Positions 24,701-37,842 are shown, numbered from the stretch's first letter. The stretch: 64,000 bases of DNA from Sycobia sp. Sy_11 (GCA_018907035.1 JACCIC010000022.1:1364501-1428500); one strand, 5' to 3'. A program made the numbers and translations. The notes: generated from the letters alone by a model not told the origin.

Positions 24701-25840
24701 AAGGGGAATCTGTAGTGATCAATAAGCCTTTATTATTCACTTCATTGTGGCTGATATGCATAAAAAAAGATGAAGAAATGAATCGCTTTTTTTCAAATGG
24801 AGCTTCTTTAAATTAATTTTTTAATAATACTGTATGCAATAGCATTTTTAATTTTCTTTACTTTATATATAGTAATTGTATTTTTGTCACTTTTGTTTAC
24901 TTTCGATATATAATTTATTGTATGATTATACTATATGATACTTACTCACTAATACAACAAAATATAAGATTAGAAATGCATTAATATATGTCTAAATTTT
25001 CACTGTCTTATAGAAAATATAAAAATTACTTAAAAATTAATGATAATTTCTTAAACTTTATAGAAATTCTTTTCATTAATATGTTTAAATAATTGAATAT
25101 AATACGTGATGTATGTGTGACTAAAGCAGTCATGCTTATAAGCATCCATAGATAACCTAGTAGACTAGTAAACCAGCATAGTAAAAAGTAATAAGAAAAA
25201 GAAGGATCTATAAACTAGAAAAATATTTCGTGTATTTCACTGAAGAGACCCATCAAATTTATGATAAATCATTAACATATCAAAAAAGGGATTTACATTA
25301 GATAAGTAATATTTTAAAATATATTTTTATCCATTATATATTAATGCATTCAAACCTATATATATTTGATTTGACTTTGTTATCAGGTAAGTATAAGATA
25401 GTGAGAAATAAAGTTACAACAAAATAATGTGAGATCATCGTGGTAAGGCTTGTTCGGAGAATATTTATACATATGCAGTGAAAATATGTCTTTTAATTAA
25501 TATGTTTGATTAAGTGAAGATCATTAATTTTTTAAGTGATATTTATAGGATATTTTATAACATAGTGAAAAATTATATAAATATTAATCAATTGAAAATC
25601 TTATGTATTGTATTAGCTAAAAGGTGTCACATAGTCTTATCATACAATTAATCATGTATTGAAAGAGTCTAAAAAAGTCAACTATTCGCTTATTATATTA
25701 AAGTTAATATAATTATAAATCTATTTCATCCAGTATTTATTATAAAAAAATGTAAAAAATCTATTTGAACAAAAGAAAATTAAAGCTTTAAAATATTCAT
25801 TTTTTCATCATATTTGATGCTTATAATCTAGTTGGAAATG
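21770..25840. other. AT-rich intergenic stretch, nothing recognised
   Basis: No coding frame, RNA gene or dispersed repeat was identified apart from a (GT)n run at 24537. Confidence 0.4.
24537..24578. repeat. (GT)n/(CG)n microsatellite
   Basis: GT run passing into GTGCGCGCGCG; the 62-codon frame through it is not a gene. Confidence 0.95.
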
Positions 25841-25849
25841 ATTGGTTAC

Positions 25850-26110
25850 CCGATATCTGTAGACTCCCCTTGTAAGTCGTTCATCCGCTCAACGCGCGAA
25901 TTCGGAAAGTTTAAAATAATTTTGCCGCGTGAATAGAAGCGCGTGCATAAGAGCGCATGTATACCTGGATGAATATCGAAAGGCAGAAGAAGAAGTGGCG
26001 AGAAAACGAAAGCGACGATCCGACAGTGCGAAGGCGAAGGCGATACACGCAAGGGAGGACGGATAGCTTTTGCGCGTTTTGAAGCAGCAGCCTGATATTC
26101 GACATATGAA
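25850..26110. other. Small CpG-rich island
   Basis: Sharp GC and CpG rise. Three overlapping minus frames of 64-95 codons are explained by low stop density. No splice or coding support was seen. Confidence 0.4.
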
Positions 26111-27200
26111 TCTAAAAGAATGCGACAAAATCATATTATAAAATTGCTGAATTTTATATAGTAACTGAAATTGCAAAATAGTAATCGACGATTTTACTAT
26201 TCGATTCCGAGTAAAAATATAATTAAGACTTGCAGTTCGTAAATGGCAATTTTTTGAATAATCTACTGCATGTAGAATGGTTTTGATTTTTCTGTGCGAA
26301 ATAAAAATATTATTTTTACACCAAAATTTATTGTCCCATTTTCATAGGTAAATATTTATATTTTATATTGGAGAAATATATAATTAGTGTATTTTATTAC
26401 AGGCGTATCTTTTAACATTATTATTATTTTATTTATTCCGTATTTTATTTGCAATCAAACTGTAACCAAATAGTGAAATTTTACGTAAATGAATACAATC
26501 ATAAACTATGTTTAAAAAATGTTGCTATGGATAACAATCCTCCAATCAATCAGTTTAGGAAAATATCTTTTAAAATTGAAATGTAATTTTATACGGTGTA
26601 TCCTTATTATATTGTATATAAATAATACCTATAGAATTTGTTTGGTACAAATTTTTATAAATCTTAAAAAGGACATTCTCATGTCACTTAGATACTTAAT
26701 TCATTACACTTGCGCTCTCATAATAGAGTGATGTCCAAAGGGAAAGAGTTATTCTACATTTCACAGTTTTAATTGCAGATGATAGCCACTTGATACGAAC
26801 GGCGTCCGGAACAACTTCCGAGAATACATCTTCATAAGAAAAAGTGATCTCACTTAACAATTTAATGTAAAGGTATATAATAAATAATTTAGAACTATAT
26901 AAGAGACTAATATATAGACGGAAAGCCAAAATACGACTAAGAACGGAATTGTATATGTACGGAAGGAAAACGAGATCAGTCACTACGTATACACAAAGGG
27001 TATCAATTTATTGAATGGATAGTCCTTCGCCATAAGAATGGTCTTTGGAGTCCTTATTGAGTGTTAATATGAGCATGAGCACATCAACTGTCGGCACAGT
27101 AGCACAATTTTTCAAGAGTGGTTTTGAGAATAAAAATTTTGCCCGCCTCAGTCAATTCAACGAATAAATTTTATTTGCTGAACCTCTTCCTTAGTTCTTA

Positions 27201-27300
27201 GTCTGGCTGTCACAGTCCAAGGACATTGAAGCTAAGCACGAAATATGCTTCTGCACTAGTGTTGTTGATGTTTATATTGTAATTACCACGATATGATCAT
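27201..27300 (+). pseudogene. Possible 5S rRNA relic
   Basis: GTCC, then GAAGCTAAGCAC, then CTAGTGTTGTTGATG and TAATTACCACG lie in the order and rough spacing of 5S rRNA landmarks (GTCCGATC, GAAGCTAAGCAG box A, TAGTACTTGGATGG, GGAATACC). About 20 bases are missing from the 5' part, and many positions differ. It could be a decayed 5S copy or the head of a 5S-derived SINE. Recognition is by eye only. Confidence 0.3.
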
Positions 27301-27904
27301 CTGATCTTAGGCGCAACACCAGGATACTTCTCAATAACCATTTGCGGGAAGAAAAACGATAGTCTCGCAACAATACCAGTTAACTGCTTGTGAAATTGTG
27401 AATGGAATTACGAAATTTTGATTTTATCTCAAAATATTCAAGGTACTCGTCGGACCATTATTAACCGTTTATTAAATTGATTTCGAATACTTTATAACAA
27501 TTGGAAATGATTCAATCGGTTTTCTAGCTGAATCGATGATTGACCCACGAATAAGTTCTAATGATTAAGCGCTTAAGTATATGAAAAGACAAACCAAGAT
27601 TACTAGATATGCTTTTACAACTTATAAGAAGGTATACGCACAGGCAATAATGCACACGAAAATGAGATTTACTTTTCACTATTTTTCATCTTTGACATCT
27701 ACATACAACTTATTATCTATTGATCATAATCATTATGATGTATTGTATGTTTACAAAGGTTTATATAGATTGGTTTATTTAAATTTTATTTACGAATATT
27801 TTCCATCTCGATTTCTGCTATATTTATTGAGAAATGAGCTTTAAATTTATTCATTTGAGAAAAAGTTCTGAATCTCATTTTGAATTGGAAAAAAAGAGCT
27901 AACA

Positions 27905-28010
27905 CGATATAGTCACGGCTAGCGTGTTCACATCTGCGTGGATCTAATCCTTGATCCGTCTAGCTCTACTATCCCCTCAGCTGACTGACTTTGAATTGCT
28001 AAGCAATCTA
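27905..28010 (+). other. tRNA-like segment, possible SINE head
   Basis: GGCTAGCGTG followed about 30 bases later by GGATCTAATCC resembles the A and B boxes of a tRNA-derived pol III promoter. No intact cloverleaf can be drawn and no second copy was found in the window. Confidence 0.2.
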
Positions 28011-30023
28011 ATGAAATATATGTATTAAGTCATGTTGGTCATGAAAACGAATCCGCAACGAAATAAAAGAATTACTGATAGGTATAACTAACCGTAGCGA
28101 ATTCATTAGTATTGCTAGGCATTGTTAGAGGTGAAGCAGTGAGAAATAGTCCTACGACTATGATGAATTGACAGAGATCATGAGTGTCGAGAGTTTGGTT
28201 CTGAGCAGGAGATAGAATGTGTCGAAAGGTATAGGTCAAGTGTATAGTAAGCTCTATTGTATATCACGAATATGATTTGGTTTATATGAAATACATTGTT
28301 TATTAATATACAGTCTTATTGATTTATGTTTTATCTTGACTACGTTTCTAATACAAAGTCAGTGTTCTGAAAAATGTTTTTATATTTAATTTTTAATAGT
28401 ATTAATAATTTGTGGCGTTTTGGATTTAGTGACTACAATTTTTAAATATTACTGTAATTAATCGTACATGCTGAACGCGGAGAGATATGCAAAAAATAAA
28501 GGAAATAATTATTTGGATTCAATTGAATATAAATACGAATATATAGTAAATTTACATATTTGTTGTCTTTTCGAAACTCTACTATTAACCTTTTAATTCA
28601 AATTTTATTGTATTCGTGCCTTCGTTGAATTACAGAACTGATGTGAAAAATATCACATTTTGTTTAAAATATATTTTCAAAAATTGTGGAAAAAGACCGA
28701 ATAATTCAGCATTATTGTTTTTATCGCTTATATAATACGCTAGTGTGGAATAAGAACTGAAAATGCTACTTATATACATATTAAGTAAACGTAAAAAAGA
28801 CTGATTCACGGGATTTCAATTTTTTTGGACTCAATTTATTTTTTATTTCTCTTTTTAACAGAGAATACACTTTCAATTATATATTTTATATTTTACATTC
28901 TTTAACATTAATCAATATAAATCAAATCTCATTTCGTTTAAATCAATACCTCCACAATTTTCCAGGATTTTATTGGTTAATCTAAATTCATAAAAAATTA
29001 ATGGAGTTTTATAATTCCTTTGAATAGATTATTATTCTTCTTTAGATTTTCAATAGTTATTATGATAAGATAAAATGATTTTAAGATTCACGAACTTACT
29101 ATACTATTAAAGTAAAATACTTATTTGAAATTCAATAATAAAAAATGCAATTTCTCATAAAAATTGTTCCCTTAGACCTATAATACTTATAATAAGAAAA
29201 TGTTGGCAAAATTTGGTGAAAGGCACCTGATAGAATGTTTTTTGTGAGTGTATTCTTCGAGCAGTCATCTGTAGCTTTAGATACTAATTGAGTTAGATCT
29301 TGCAATTGGTATGATCTGAATTATGAATTAATAGTAATATGAGAATTAATATACGATGTAAATTCATTTTTCTGCAGCAGCATCTAACAAGAAAGTATAT
29401 TTTAGATTCTATTAAAGAAAACTCATCACAGTGATTTATGGCATGATAAGAACTGCACTTTTTGTACAATTGTACCAGTTTTTATGATGAATAATTTTCT
29501 ACTGAAATGTAAAATATATTTTAAAAAATAATCAAATTATTTGAATATTTAAAATTTTATAGAAAAGATGCAAATACTCAAATGTATTAGAACATTTCCA
29601 AACATGTATGGACATTTCTTTTTCCAGACATTTCAGTTTCCAAACTTATGAAAACAAAGTATGGAATTTTCATTGACTGTTCTATACTCAATTACATTAT
29701 TGGATTATTACTGCAAATTCCAAGATTACTATTATATAATAAAATAGTTTTTATAATTCGCGTTTTGAATAATTATAATTTTGAAGAATTATTAAAAATA
29801 ATTTTGAAAAATCTAATCAATTTCTTTATATGTATGTTTTTTTCATTCATTTATTTTAAGTCGCATCCCCTTTCGGTATTAGCGACTTATATAGTAATTT
29901 ACAAATTTACATTGCTTACATTACAACGCCGTTTAATTAAGTCGTTTATATATAAATATATACAGTATATATAGTAGTACTGGTATAAATATAATAAGTA
30001 TTCGTTAGTGATTACGAAAAATA

Positions 30024-30353
30024 TTACAGAGAATTATTACAGATATTGCAAATGATGATTTGTTTATTATTGATCAGAAGTATCACAGCTACTATTTGGA
30101 ATATTGTAGTGAGTTTAAGTTGATAACTGTAAATATTGTTTCTTACGCAGATACTAACACCATCGCTCGGCTTGGGGCAGTCGGTTCTATTTTTATTATA
30201 ACTAATAAAATTATTTATTTTAATGTGCTCATCAGTTTTAAGGTTTGTTTCTTGCAAACAAATAATATTACACTTTTCCCTACTTATATTTTTTTTGAGA
30301 AATTCGTATTCTGATCGAAAATAATTTACATTCCATTGCTGCATATTTACCAT
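30024..30353 (-). pseudogene. LINE ORF2 endonuclease N-terminus (truncated)
   Basis: 109 codons matching the start of the apurinic-like endonuclease of non-LTR retrotransposons: QQWN at residues 5-8, IICLQET at 30-36 (the Glu is a catalytic position), then SDGVSICVRN and a hydrophobic strand ending IIICNI. The full domain is about 230 residues, so the His-containing end and all of the reverse transcriptase are absent. Not functional. Confidence 0.7.
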
Positions 30354-30360
30354 TTTGATT

Positions 30361-30452
30361 GATTTCTTTTGTTTAATTTTGTTTTTTTGTTTTTTTTTTG
30401 TTTTTTTTTTGTTTTTTTTTGTTTTTTTTTGTTTTTTTTTGTTTTTTTTGTA
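30361..30452. repeat. (T8-10 G)n simple repeat
   Basis: Runs of eight to ten T separated by single G. On the minus strand this is (AAAAAAAAC)n directly before the LINE ORF2 start; it could be an expanded poly(A) tail of an upstream element or an A-rich inter-ORF spacer. Confidence 0.9.
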
Positions 30453-30514
30453 ATTATTCTTGGTCTGATTGAATTGGTGTTAATTAATTAATGGATTAAT
30501 TAATTAATGGATGT

Positions 30515-30643
30515 CTATGCAGCATAAGTATTATTAATATACTTTAGTGGTCTTGTGCATCTTTGTTTTATATTTCTAACATTAGGGCAAATTTCGTTAT
30601 TAATAAATTCTGAAAGAGCAGTTAATATGTCTTTGATTGAGCT
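30515..30643 (-). pseudogene. LINE ORF1 C-terminal remnant
   Basis: A 42-codon open frame with no Met start that ends TAG, shortly before the (A8C)n tract and ORF2. It reads SSIKDILTALSEF, then EICPNVRNIK and a basic end. Its position fits the end of a gag-like ORF1. An in-frame TGA precedes it. Confidence 0.4.
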
Positions 30644-31265
30644 TCAATTTTTATATATTAAGAAGCATTGCTAATAATTAAATACGTAACAAAAATATTT
30701 TAAAAATAATGATTATATGAATTTTTATCACTTTTTGTTAACACTGTAAGATTGGCGAAGTAAACATTTTCGTTAATACTGTGAGGTTGATAAAATAAAT
30801 TTTTTTATATATATTCAGAATAATTTAAAACTTATGTAAGATAAAATAGTATATACTATTTGAGATACCGTGAAATGAAAAATATATTTAATATCAAATG
30901 ATTTTGTACAAGACGTGCGTGTTTTTTATTATAGAACACAAATTTTTTTTTATACCAATAGCATTTATTCTAAATGTGCTGTATCACGATTTCCTCTTAT
31001 ATAGTATAAAAGAAAATGATGATAATCATTATAAATATATGCACTTTTATAAACAAGTTACTCCGACTATTGTCAATCTTATGTCAATCGTTTTTTAATT
31101 GTTATTAACATGCTCCATGTTATTATTCTTCGACAAAATAAATTATCTGACTAATTGATATTACGTCTATGGGAATAAATATACCATATTGCTGTCCGTT
31201 TATGTTAATAAGTTTTTTAAACGCAATTTTGATATAAAAATTTAAGTATATATTTAATAGTAAAA

Positions 31266-31335
31266 TTTATATTATCAGCAGAGTAAAATGTTTCGAACAA
31301 TTTATATTATCAGTGGAGTAAAATTTTTCGAGCAA
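31266..31335 (+). repeat. 35-bp tandem duplication
   Basis: Two adjacent 35-base units (31266-31300, 31301-31335) starting TTTATATTATCAG and ending CGA[AG]CAA, differing at about four positions. Confidence 0.75.
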
Positions 31336-32099
31336 TGTTACAAAATTTGTACTCACTGAAAAAACAGTGCAAGTCACTCAGTGAACGCGAGTGTAATTTA
31401 ATTATTTCACTCAGTTTTATAAAAACATGGTTGAAAATGAAGTTTACGTTGCTAATAAGCGTATAAGGAAAAGAAGAATTGCAATGCAAATAAATCTTTT
31501 TAACAATGACTGATCAGTGCTGGGCTGATTTTAGTATGTGCTTAGACAATGCCAATGCTAATTAACTCTTATTAATAGTACAACAAATAGTAATCAATTG
31601 TTTTTACATAGTCTTTGAAACAATACAGCTAGTTTACCTTTGTACATAGAAGTAATGCTTATAAATAATGATTGTAAAACATATTGATTAATAATGTATG
31701 ATCTGAAGTACTGAGAACTGTATATTAATAGATCGTAAATCAAGTAAAGTGAAAAAAAACTGTAGTAGAAAATGAAACTATTATGCCATTGGCGATGAAT
31801 TAAAAGAATGTGATAAAAACTCGCAGTAAAGTTATCTACAGACAATATATAATGAGAATAAAGTGAGTACATTATCACAGTCGGTATAAAGTCATGCATC
31901 TACATGTCAATCGAGGTTTGTAAGGTAACCGACAGAGGTCGTCTTAGAAGTATTTTAGAAATCGTATCTTTCGCTTTCCAATTTACAAGTCGAGCCGCAA
32001 TTATATAATATGTATTTATAGCATTTATTTCTAGTTTTTTTGCAAATTATAAAAACGGAATGACAAGACAATCGATTATACATATATATACATATGCAC

Positions 32100-32108
<9 letters not shown>

Positions 32109-32152
<44 letters not shown>
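32109..32152. repeat. (TA)n microsatellite
   Basis: Simple TA run, preceded by short ATATAC runs. Confidence 0.95.
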
Positions 32153-32157
<5 letters not shown>

Positions 32158-33179
32158 TTTACAATTATTGTATAGAGAGGTAAGTCACTCCAAAAAACCA
32201 ATTTTCAAACATTGATGAATTATGATAATACGTCTTTTTAATCGTTGATAGATGAAAACATTTTACACATATGAGTATGCGTGCACAATTAATATTTCAT
32301 TGCGAATAATTCTAGCTCAATACCATAATTATTATCGATTGAGACGGCTATAATACAAATTACGTTTGTTCTATAACAATGCCTGTTTTTTTTTTTTGCT
32401 ATCATCATATCTGGAAATAGTGCGAATTCACTTATCTTAATTACATTTTAAATTGGTGTTCTAAAGAGTTTTGGTATGAAAGAATTAATTATCAAATGCT
32501 CTACTTATAAAAAAGTTTCAAAAGTATATAATTATTATATTCGATCTGAAAATGAAAATTTTAATTAAAATAGGTTCGTCTTAATTTGGAGATATCTAGA
32601 AAACGTTTCTTTTATCTTACAAAAATATAATAACAATATAAGCATTGAATAATTTTGCATTTTTGCTACATATCTATATATAATATCTATATAATATATA
32701 TATATGATAATAAAGTCTTGAAGAAATTGATATTTCAATTCTATATATTCAAGAAATTGATAATTCAATCCTATCTATAATTTAGAATGAATCTTAATAA
32801 TCAGGCAGAATTAATGGGTAGGCTTGAATATGGATATTCTAGAACTCCACAAAAATGCATCTTTGTTTAATAAAATTCATAGAATACGTACCGATATTAT
32901 TATACATTGACATTCAAGTGAAGTTGGACTACTATCAATTCCCGTGGAAAAGAATAGTGGTGAAAATTATATATTTTTGAAAATTATATAAAATTATATA
33001 CCTTTCTATTATAGATTTCGAAAATATTATATAAGTGAAAGATATAATATTACAGTTTTTATTAATTAAACGTCGATCCAATTCTCAATATGTTATCTTG
33101 ACTTCAATTCGAGCAGCTCATCAATATATATATACTTTATCAGTATTAAACTTTTTTCGGATGAATTCTTATATCATGC

Positions 33180-33328
33180 TCATATCTTCATAGAATACTC
33201 CCGGAAATAAGCCGATATATAATGTTGTCCATGTTCTTTCGATACGCCTTTCATTTCCAGATCAACATTAGTCACGCGGAGCATGATCGATGGGTCCTTA
33301 TGCGGTTTCGCCGGTGGATCAGCACTAG
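33180..33328 (-). CDS. Candidate 3'-terminal exon of an unrecognised gene
   Basis: A good acceptor (CGCTTTTTTCTCTTTACTTG... ending AATATAG) is followed by an open frame of 48 codons ending TGA at 33182-33180. The peptide has balanced, natural-looking composition (SADPPAKPHKDPS, then MLRVTNVDLEMKG, YISAYFREYSMKI) and GC-richer third positions than the surroundings. It resembles the alternating-strand pattern of takeout/JHBP-like secreted proteins only very loosely. The opposite strand is also open here, so coding status is uncertain. No matching upstream exon was found; it may be a pseudogene fragment. Confidence 0.3.
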
Positions 33329-33929
33329 CTATATTAATATCAAGTAAAGAGAAAAAAGCGCAACCCTGTCAAATACTGAGGCTGACCACTCTGACGGCAT
33401 CTTTGCTAATCTCTTAATAAATACTAATCTCTTCCGTGTATTTAGTTTGATTATACGTATAGCTATAATCTATATGAGAATCTAGACAAGCGTACGATAC
33501 ATCCGTGTTACCCCTCGCTCGACTCTTTCGACCCTCGTTCCAGAATTGTATGACAAGTATAGAATCTATCTCGCATACAGTGTAGTCGGGTAAGTACCAT
33601 ATTTCTTTATAAGTGCACATGAGTCGAAACTTATATTTTTTTGATATTAAGCTTTTACAATTGGAAACAATTAAATAAAAGAAGTTCGTGTTGCAGATCA
33701 TGTTATTCAGATTGTTCCACAATAACATCTGCATCATAACATTCTGCACATTGTTTTGGTTGAGTCCAAATATGAGACCTCCATATATCTTACAAGAAAG
33801 ACGATGAGATATTGACGACGGATTTGAGCCAAATGGAGACTCATTCGTAAAATATTCTGTCTATATATATCATTGAATTGAAACTGAATTTTCATCTGAT
33901 ATAGACAGGCAATCACCCGCTAAAGCACG

Positions 33930-36900
33930 GAAATAAGTCCAACCTCAATTGACAATAACTAGGAAAATTTGCATGTGACAACATAGTGGCGTAGTTTTAT
34001 TAGAGCTGTTTTTGCTTGAAATGCGGATTTTCACTGAAAAAAATCTGCATATTCGATTTAAATGGAGACAAATTTAATATTATGTTTAAACAAGTATAGT
34101 ATCTTGAGAATATAAAATCATTAGATTCTGAAACTATATAGGGTTCATTTTGGAGTTAATCGAAATTACTTTAGTCAAAGTTGATGAAATACGTCACACA
34201 TAACTGATGACCTGGTGTTGTGGGTTAATTGTGAGATTAGATACGAGAATAGATAATATAGTTCATAATAAACCGATACAGATATTTCTCAATATATCAA
34301 AATGAACACTTATCGACATAGAACTCATATATAATTATAACAATGTATGAACTTGTACCAGAAGCATTTTTCAACCACTTGAATTTTTTGGTATCAACAG
34401 ACGTCGAAATCGACCAGCATAACGTGCAGTTTATTTTAAATTAGTAAAGTAAAAACGCGACAACATAGTGAAGCAAAGCCGGATCCATGAAAATATTCTT
34501 TTGAGGAAGCAGGAAAACTCTTGTGCAAGGCATATAGTACCCATTCGGTTTAGAAAAGATTTATTAAAGAATTTTAGATAAAATATTTAAACGTGAATAT
34601 TTCAAATCTGTTTTTTCTTTTTTAATTTGCGTATGAAAATTCTCAGAAAATTTGACGAAAATTTTATGCATCGATTTTATATACACGTATGTATAACTTC
34701 TAATAAATATTTATATTCAATTCAAATAAATTCTATTCAAAGGATGTAAGTTAGGTATCAAAAGTAATATATAAACTAATCTTTTTGTATTCTCTAAAAA
34801 AATATTTTGTAAAGAGCTTCTTCAGGGAACGAATTACTTATGATCGACCGTTAAATTTGACTCATTAGTAATTCTAATATCTGCAGAAGATACGCTTGTT
34901 CCGCACAGCAGCAGCTTTGCTTCATCTAATCTCGTTTATGTTTTATTCATTTTTCGATATTTCATTGCACATACACATTGTGAGAGATACACTTTGAGGG
35001 ATGTGTGGATAAGGCGCTCGCGGCTATGTGTCGCCAGTGAAGGCAGAAGATTATATGAGGTGTCTAGCAAAAATCAGGAGGCGCTCCCTTCCATTCCCGT
35101 TTCTCCATACCCCCTTCCTCCTAGCTGGTGAGAAATAATGGAATAGAATTTTAAAATAGATTTGCTCTAAAAGGCACGCGTAACTATCTGAAGTAGTCGA
35201 TATATACTTGTAATTGCTAGGATTGTAACCTTAGGACCGTGGGAATGAAGGGACTTCCCATTCACGTATTGGAAAAGAACGCCGGTGTGATCTCTGATTT
35301 CTTCTAGAAGTTAGAATCATTTCAAAAGGCACTGATCACAAATTGCGATGATAAAATGCCACAAAATTAGTTGACAGATTATTATTAGCAATTTTCTTGT
35401 GAAAACGGCTGTCGAACGAAAGTATTGATTTTATAGAAATTATGAAACGCTAGATTGCTAAATTTTTTCTTTAGAATTGCATCTTTATTATGTAATCTCT
35501 AAAAGTATCTATTAGTATTTAAGATATTGCAACTTTAATGAACATAAGTTGGACAATTACGATCCGCGCTTACTTTTATCTTTTGGTTTAATTTTTCATT
35601 TTACTTTTTTTTTACTTCAGAATTTAGCAGCTTAGTTTAAAACAAAATATGTTTAAAACTTAGTTTAAAACAAAATATGTTTAAATAAAATGTAGCTTGA
35701 TAGATCATAAAAGAATGACCAGAATTCTACTTTTTATTAGTTTAAAAGATGACTTGACAGGTTTTCTAAAACCTAGTTCCATAGAATTGTTTCTTGATAA
35801 TAAAAACTGTTTTTCATAATAGTCACTATAGATTTGTGAAAAATGATAATAGAAATCTATTTTGTTCATAGGCTGACCAGAGTTCCATTCTCTTTTTGAT
35901 AGAGACAGATCCTTTAAAATTTTTTGGTCTTCTGAATGCCAACTTTTATAGTGGGATATTAAAAATATACTAAAACTTAATTTAAATACTTAACTTCTTC
36001 ATTATATATTCTAGGTAATCAATCCTCATTAAGCATATTCAAGAATAGACAATACGTTAAAGAGTCATGAAATCATTGGTGAAACCACGAGTTTTGAAAA
36101 GATAGTTAAATTCGATTTGGATTATTGGGCCAAAATAAGCGACTGTAATTGAAAAAAATTATAAACCGTCTTTTAAATAAATAAAAATTTGATTTGATAT
36201 ATTTTTTAAGGATTTAGAAAGTTATAATTTATAAAGTGCAATATATATTATCCAAATGTTATTATCGGTTTTGATAATGAAATTACAATTTATGTTTATT
36301 AAATATCCAATATTTCCAGTCATTACAAATATATTAGATGTTTAAAAAATCTAAAAAAATTTTAGAATTTCTAGACAAATTTAAATAATCTAGAGCTTTA
36401 TTTATTTTCATTTGAATGAATATGATCTTATATCCACAACGTTATAATCACTTAAATCGTTCATATGCGTAACATTTTATCTGCTAGTTTCAAACTAATC
36501 TATTCCCCAAACTTGTCTTCAGAGGTCTAAAATACGTTTAGAAACTATTTTGTTTCTCAATCAGTTCGAGGACCGATTTAGTCAATAACATAGTAATTTA
36601 TAGATTTCATTAAAATAAGATAGGAATAAACCTTTACTTTCAAATAAAAATCTAACAAAGCATTGTATAAACTATGTACTGATTAATCTAGATGGATTTA
36701 AAATAATTATATTTACGTATAGGTTTACGTGGAGCACATAGTTGGGTTCCGTTACTAATCCTATTATATAAACATAGAAAATTCATTTAGAGAAATGAAA
36801 TCTGACGCTATATTTATTTTAGTTACCTCTAATGACTTTTATACGTTCGTTAAAGCGGTATAAATATTTGAATGATCCGCGTCGAAGAAAATTTTACTTC

Positions 36901-37680
36901 ACTTTGCTCTACGAAGGTTCTCAAAGGCGAACATTATGGATAGGACTGCTTGCAGTCGAATTATTTACGACTAGCCATTAAAGCCTTTTGACTATTATGA
37001 TTCATGAAGACCTGCGCACGTATGCGACATCAAGGATCCATTAATTATTCCGCTGGAAGCACGGGGTTTCGGGCATTCTAGATACTCTATTCGTATTTCT
37101 AATCAGTAGTTCGAGTCAGGATTGCGAAGACCAAAAGCCTGAGCCAGAATTAATAGTCCGAGGTTCGTAAGAAATTTAAGCGTTGCGCTAGTTATATATA
37201 TTTTTTCTTTTTACTTATTTTTTATTGTTTGAAGAGTTTGTTAACAAAATATAGCTATGTATCTATTAAGATAAAGAAAATCTACTTAGAATTATCTCTA
37301 TTGACCTCTTTATTTATGATGAATTTCATGGAAGTTGAGAAATAATTAGTATGGATGTTTAATATATAACAATAAGTAATGGATTTGTTTAAGAAAATCA
37401 TTACATATACTTATCTTCACTTGAGATTTATACATATTCTTATTCTGTTATTTATCCGAGCGTGATATAACCAACCACGTAATTCTGAAAGTACTATAGA
37501 ATATACAAAAATAAATGCAATTTCATGATTTCTAGATAATTTTCAAAATGATTTTATACTTATATTCTATATCTGAAAAAAGCCTATAAATAATGGTTTT
37601 ACAATTTAAAGTCTTGAATTTCTAACTACAATGTCCTCTATACGTAAAAACTTAAAAAACAATTATTTTAATTGCACTAG
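33930..37680. other. Mostly AT-rich intergenic stretch
   Basis: No gene supported. Two less AT-rich blocks, at about 34980-35290 and 36840-37170, have no frame or motif I recognise and could be conserved noncoding DNA. Confidence 0.4.
35631..35686 (+). repeat. 28-bp tandem duplication
   Basis: Two adjacent units (35631-35658, 35659-35686) of CTTAGTTTAAAACAAAATAT plus GTTTAAA, identical except for the last base. Confidence 0.85.
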
Positions 37681-37809
37681 CCGTACGACAATGAAACTTT
37701 ACCGCGCCAACGAGTGCAGCGCGCCTTCTAAGAGAAGAGGAAGGAAATGAAATTTTCCATTACTACCTAATTTCTTGCTCTCCCTTCCTCTCTTTCTCTG
37801 TCGCTCACC

Positions 37810-37842
37810 TTCTCTCTCTCTCTCTCTCTCTCTCTCCTCTCT
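37810..37842. repeat. (CT)n microsatellite
   Basis: Simple TC run in a pyrimidine-rich island. Confidence 0.95.

Larger units (their letters stand above)
29836..30643 (-). mobile_element. Internally deleted non-LTR retrotransposon (I/Jockey-like)
   Basis: Read on the minus strand: an ORF1 C-terminal remnant (30515-30643), an (A8C)n tract, the start of ORF2 with an endonuclease domain (30024-30353), then a 3' end with a 7-bp stem (arms 29858-29864 and 29882-29888) and an A-rich tail at 29836-29857. Most of ORF2, including the reverse transcriptase, is missing between about 30020 and 29960. Keeping the 5' part while losing the middle differs from the usual 5' truncation of such elements. Confidence 0.6.

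Noticed and set aside
26766..26836. Minus-strand peptide EVVPDAVRIKW resembling a chemosensory-protein segment
   Set aside because: Only a few residues match, the expected cysteines are absent, and no neighbouring exon was found.
29648..29974. 108-codon plus-strand frame
   Set aside because: Lies antisense to the LINE 3' end, whose stem-loop and tail explain the sequence better.
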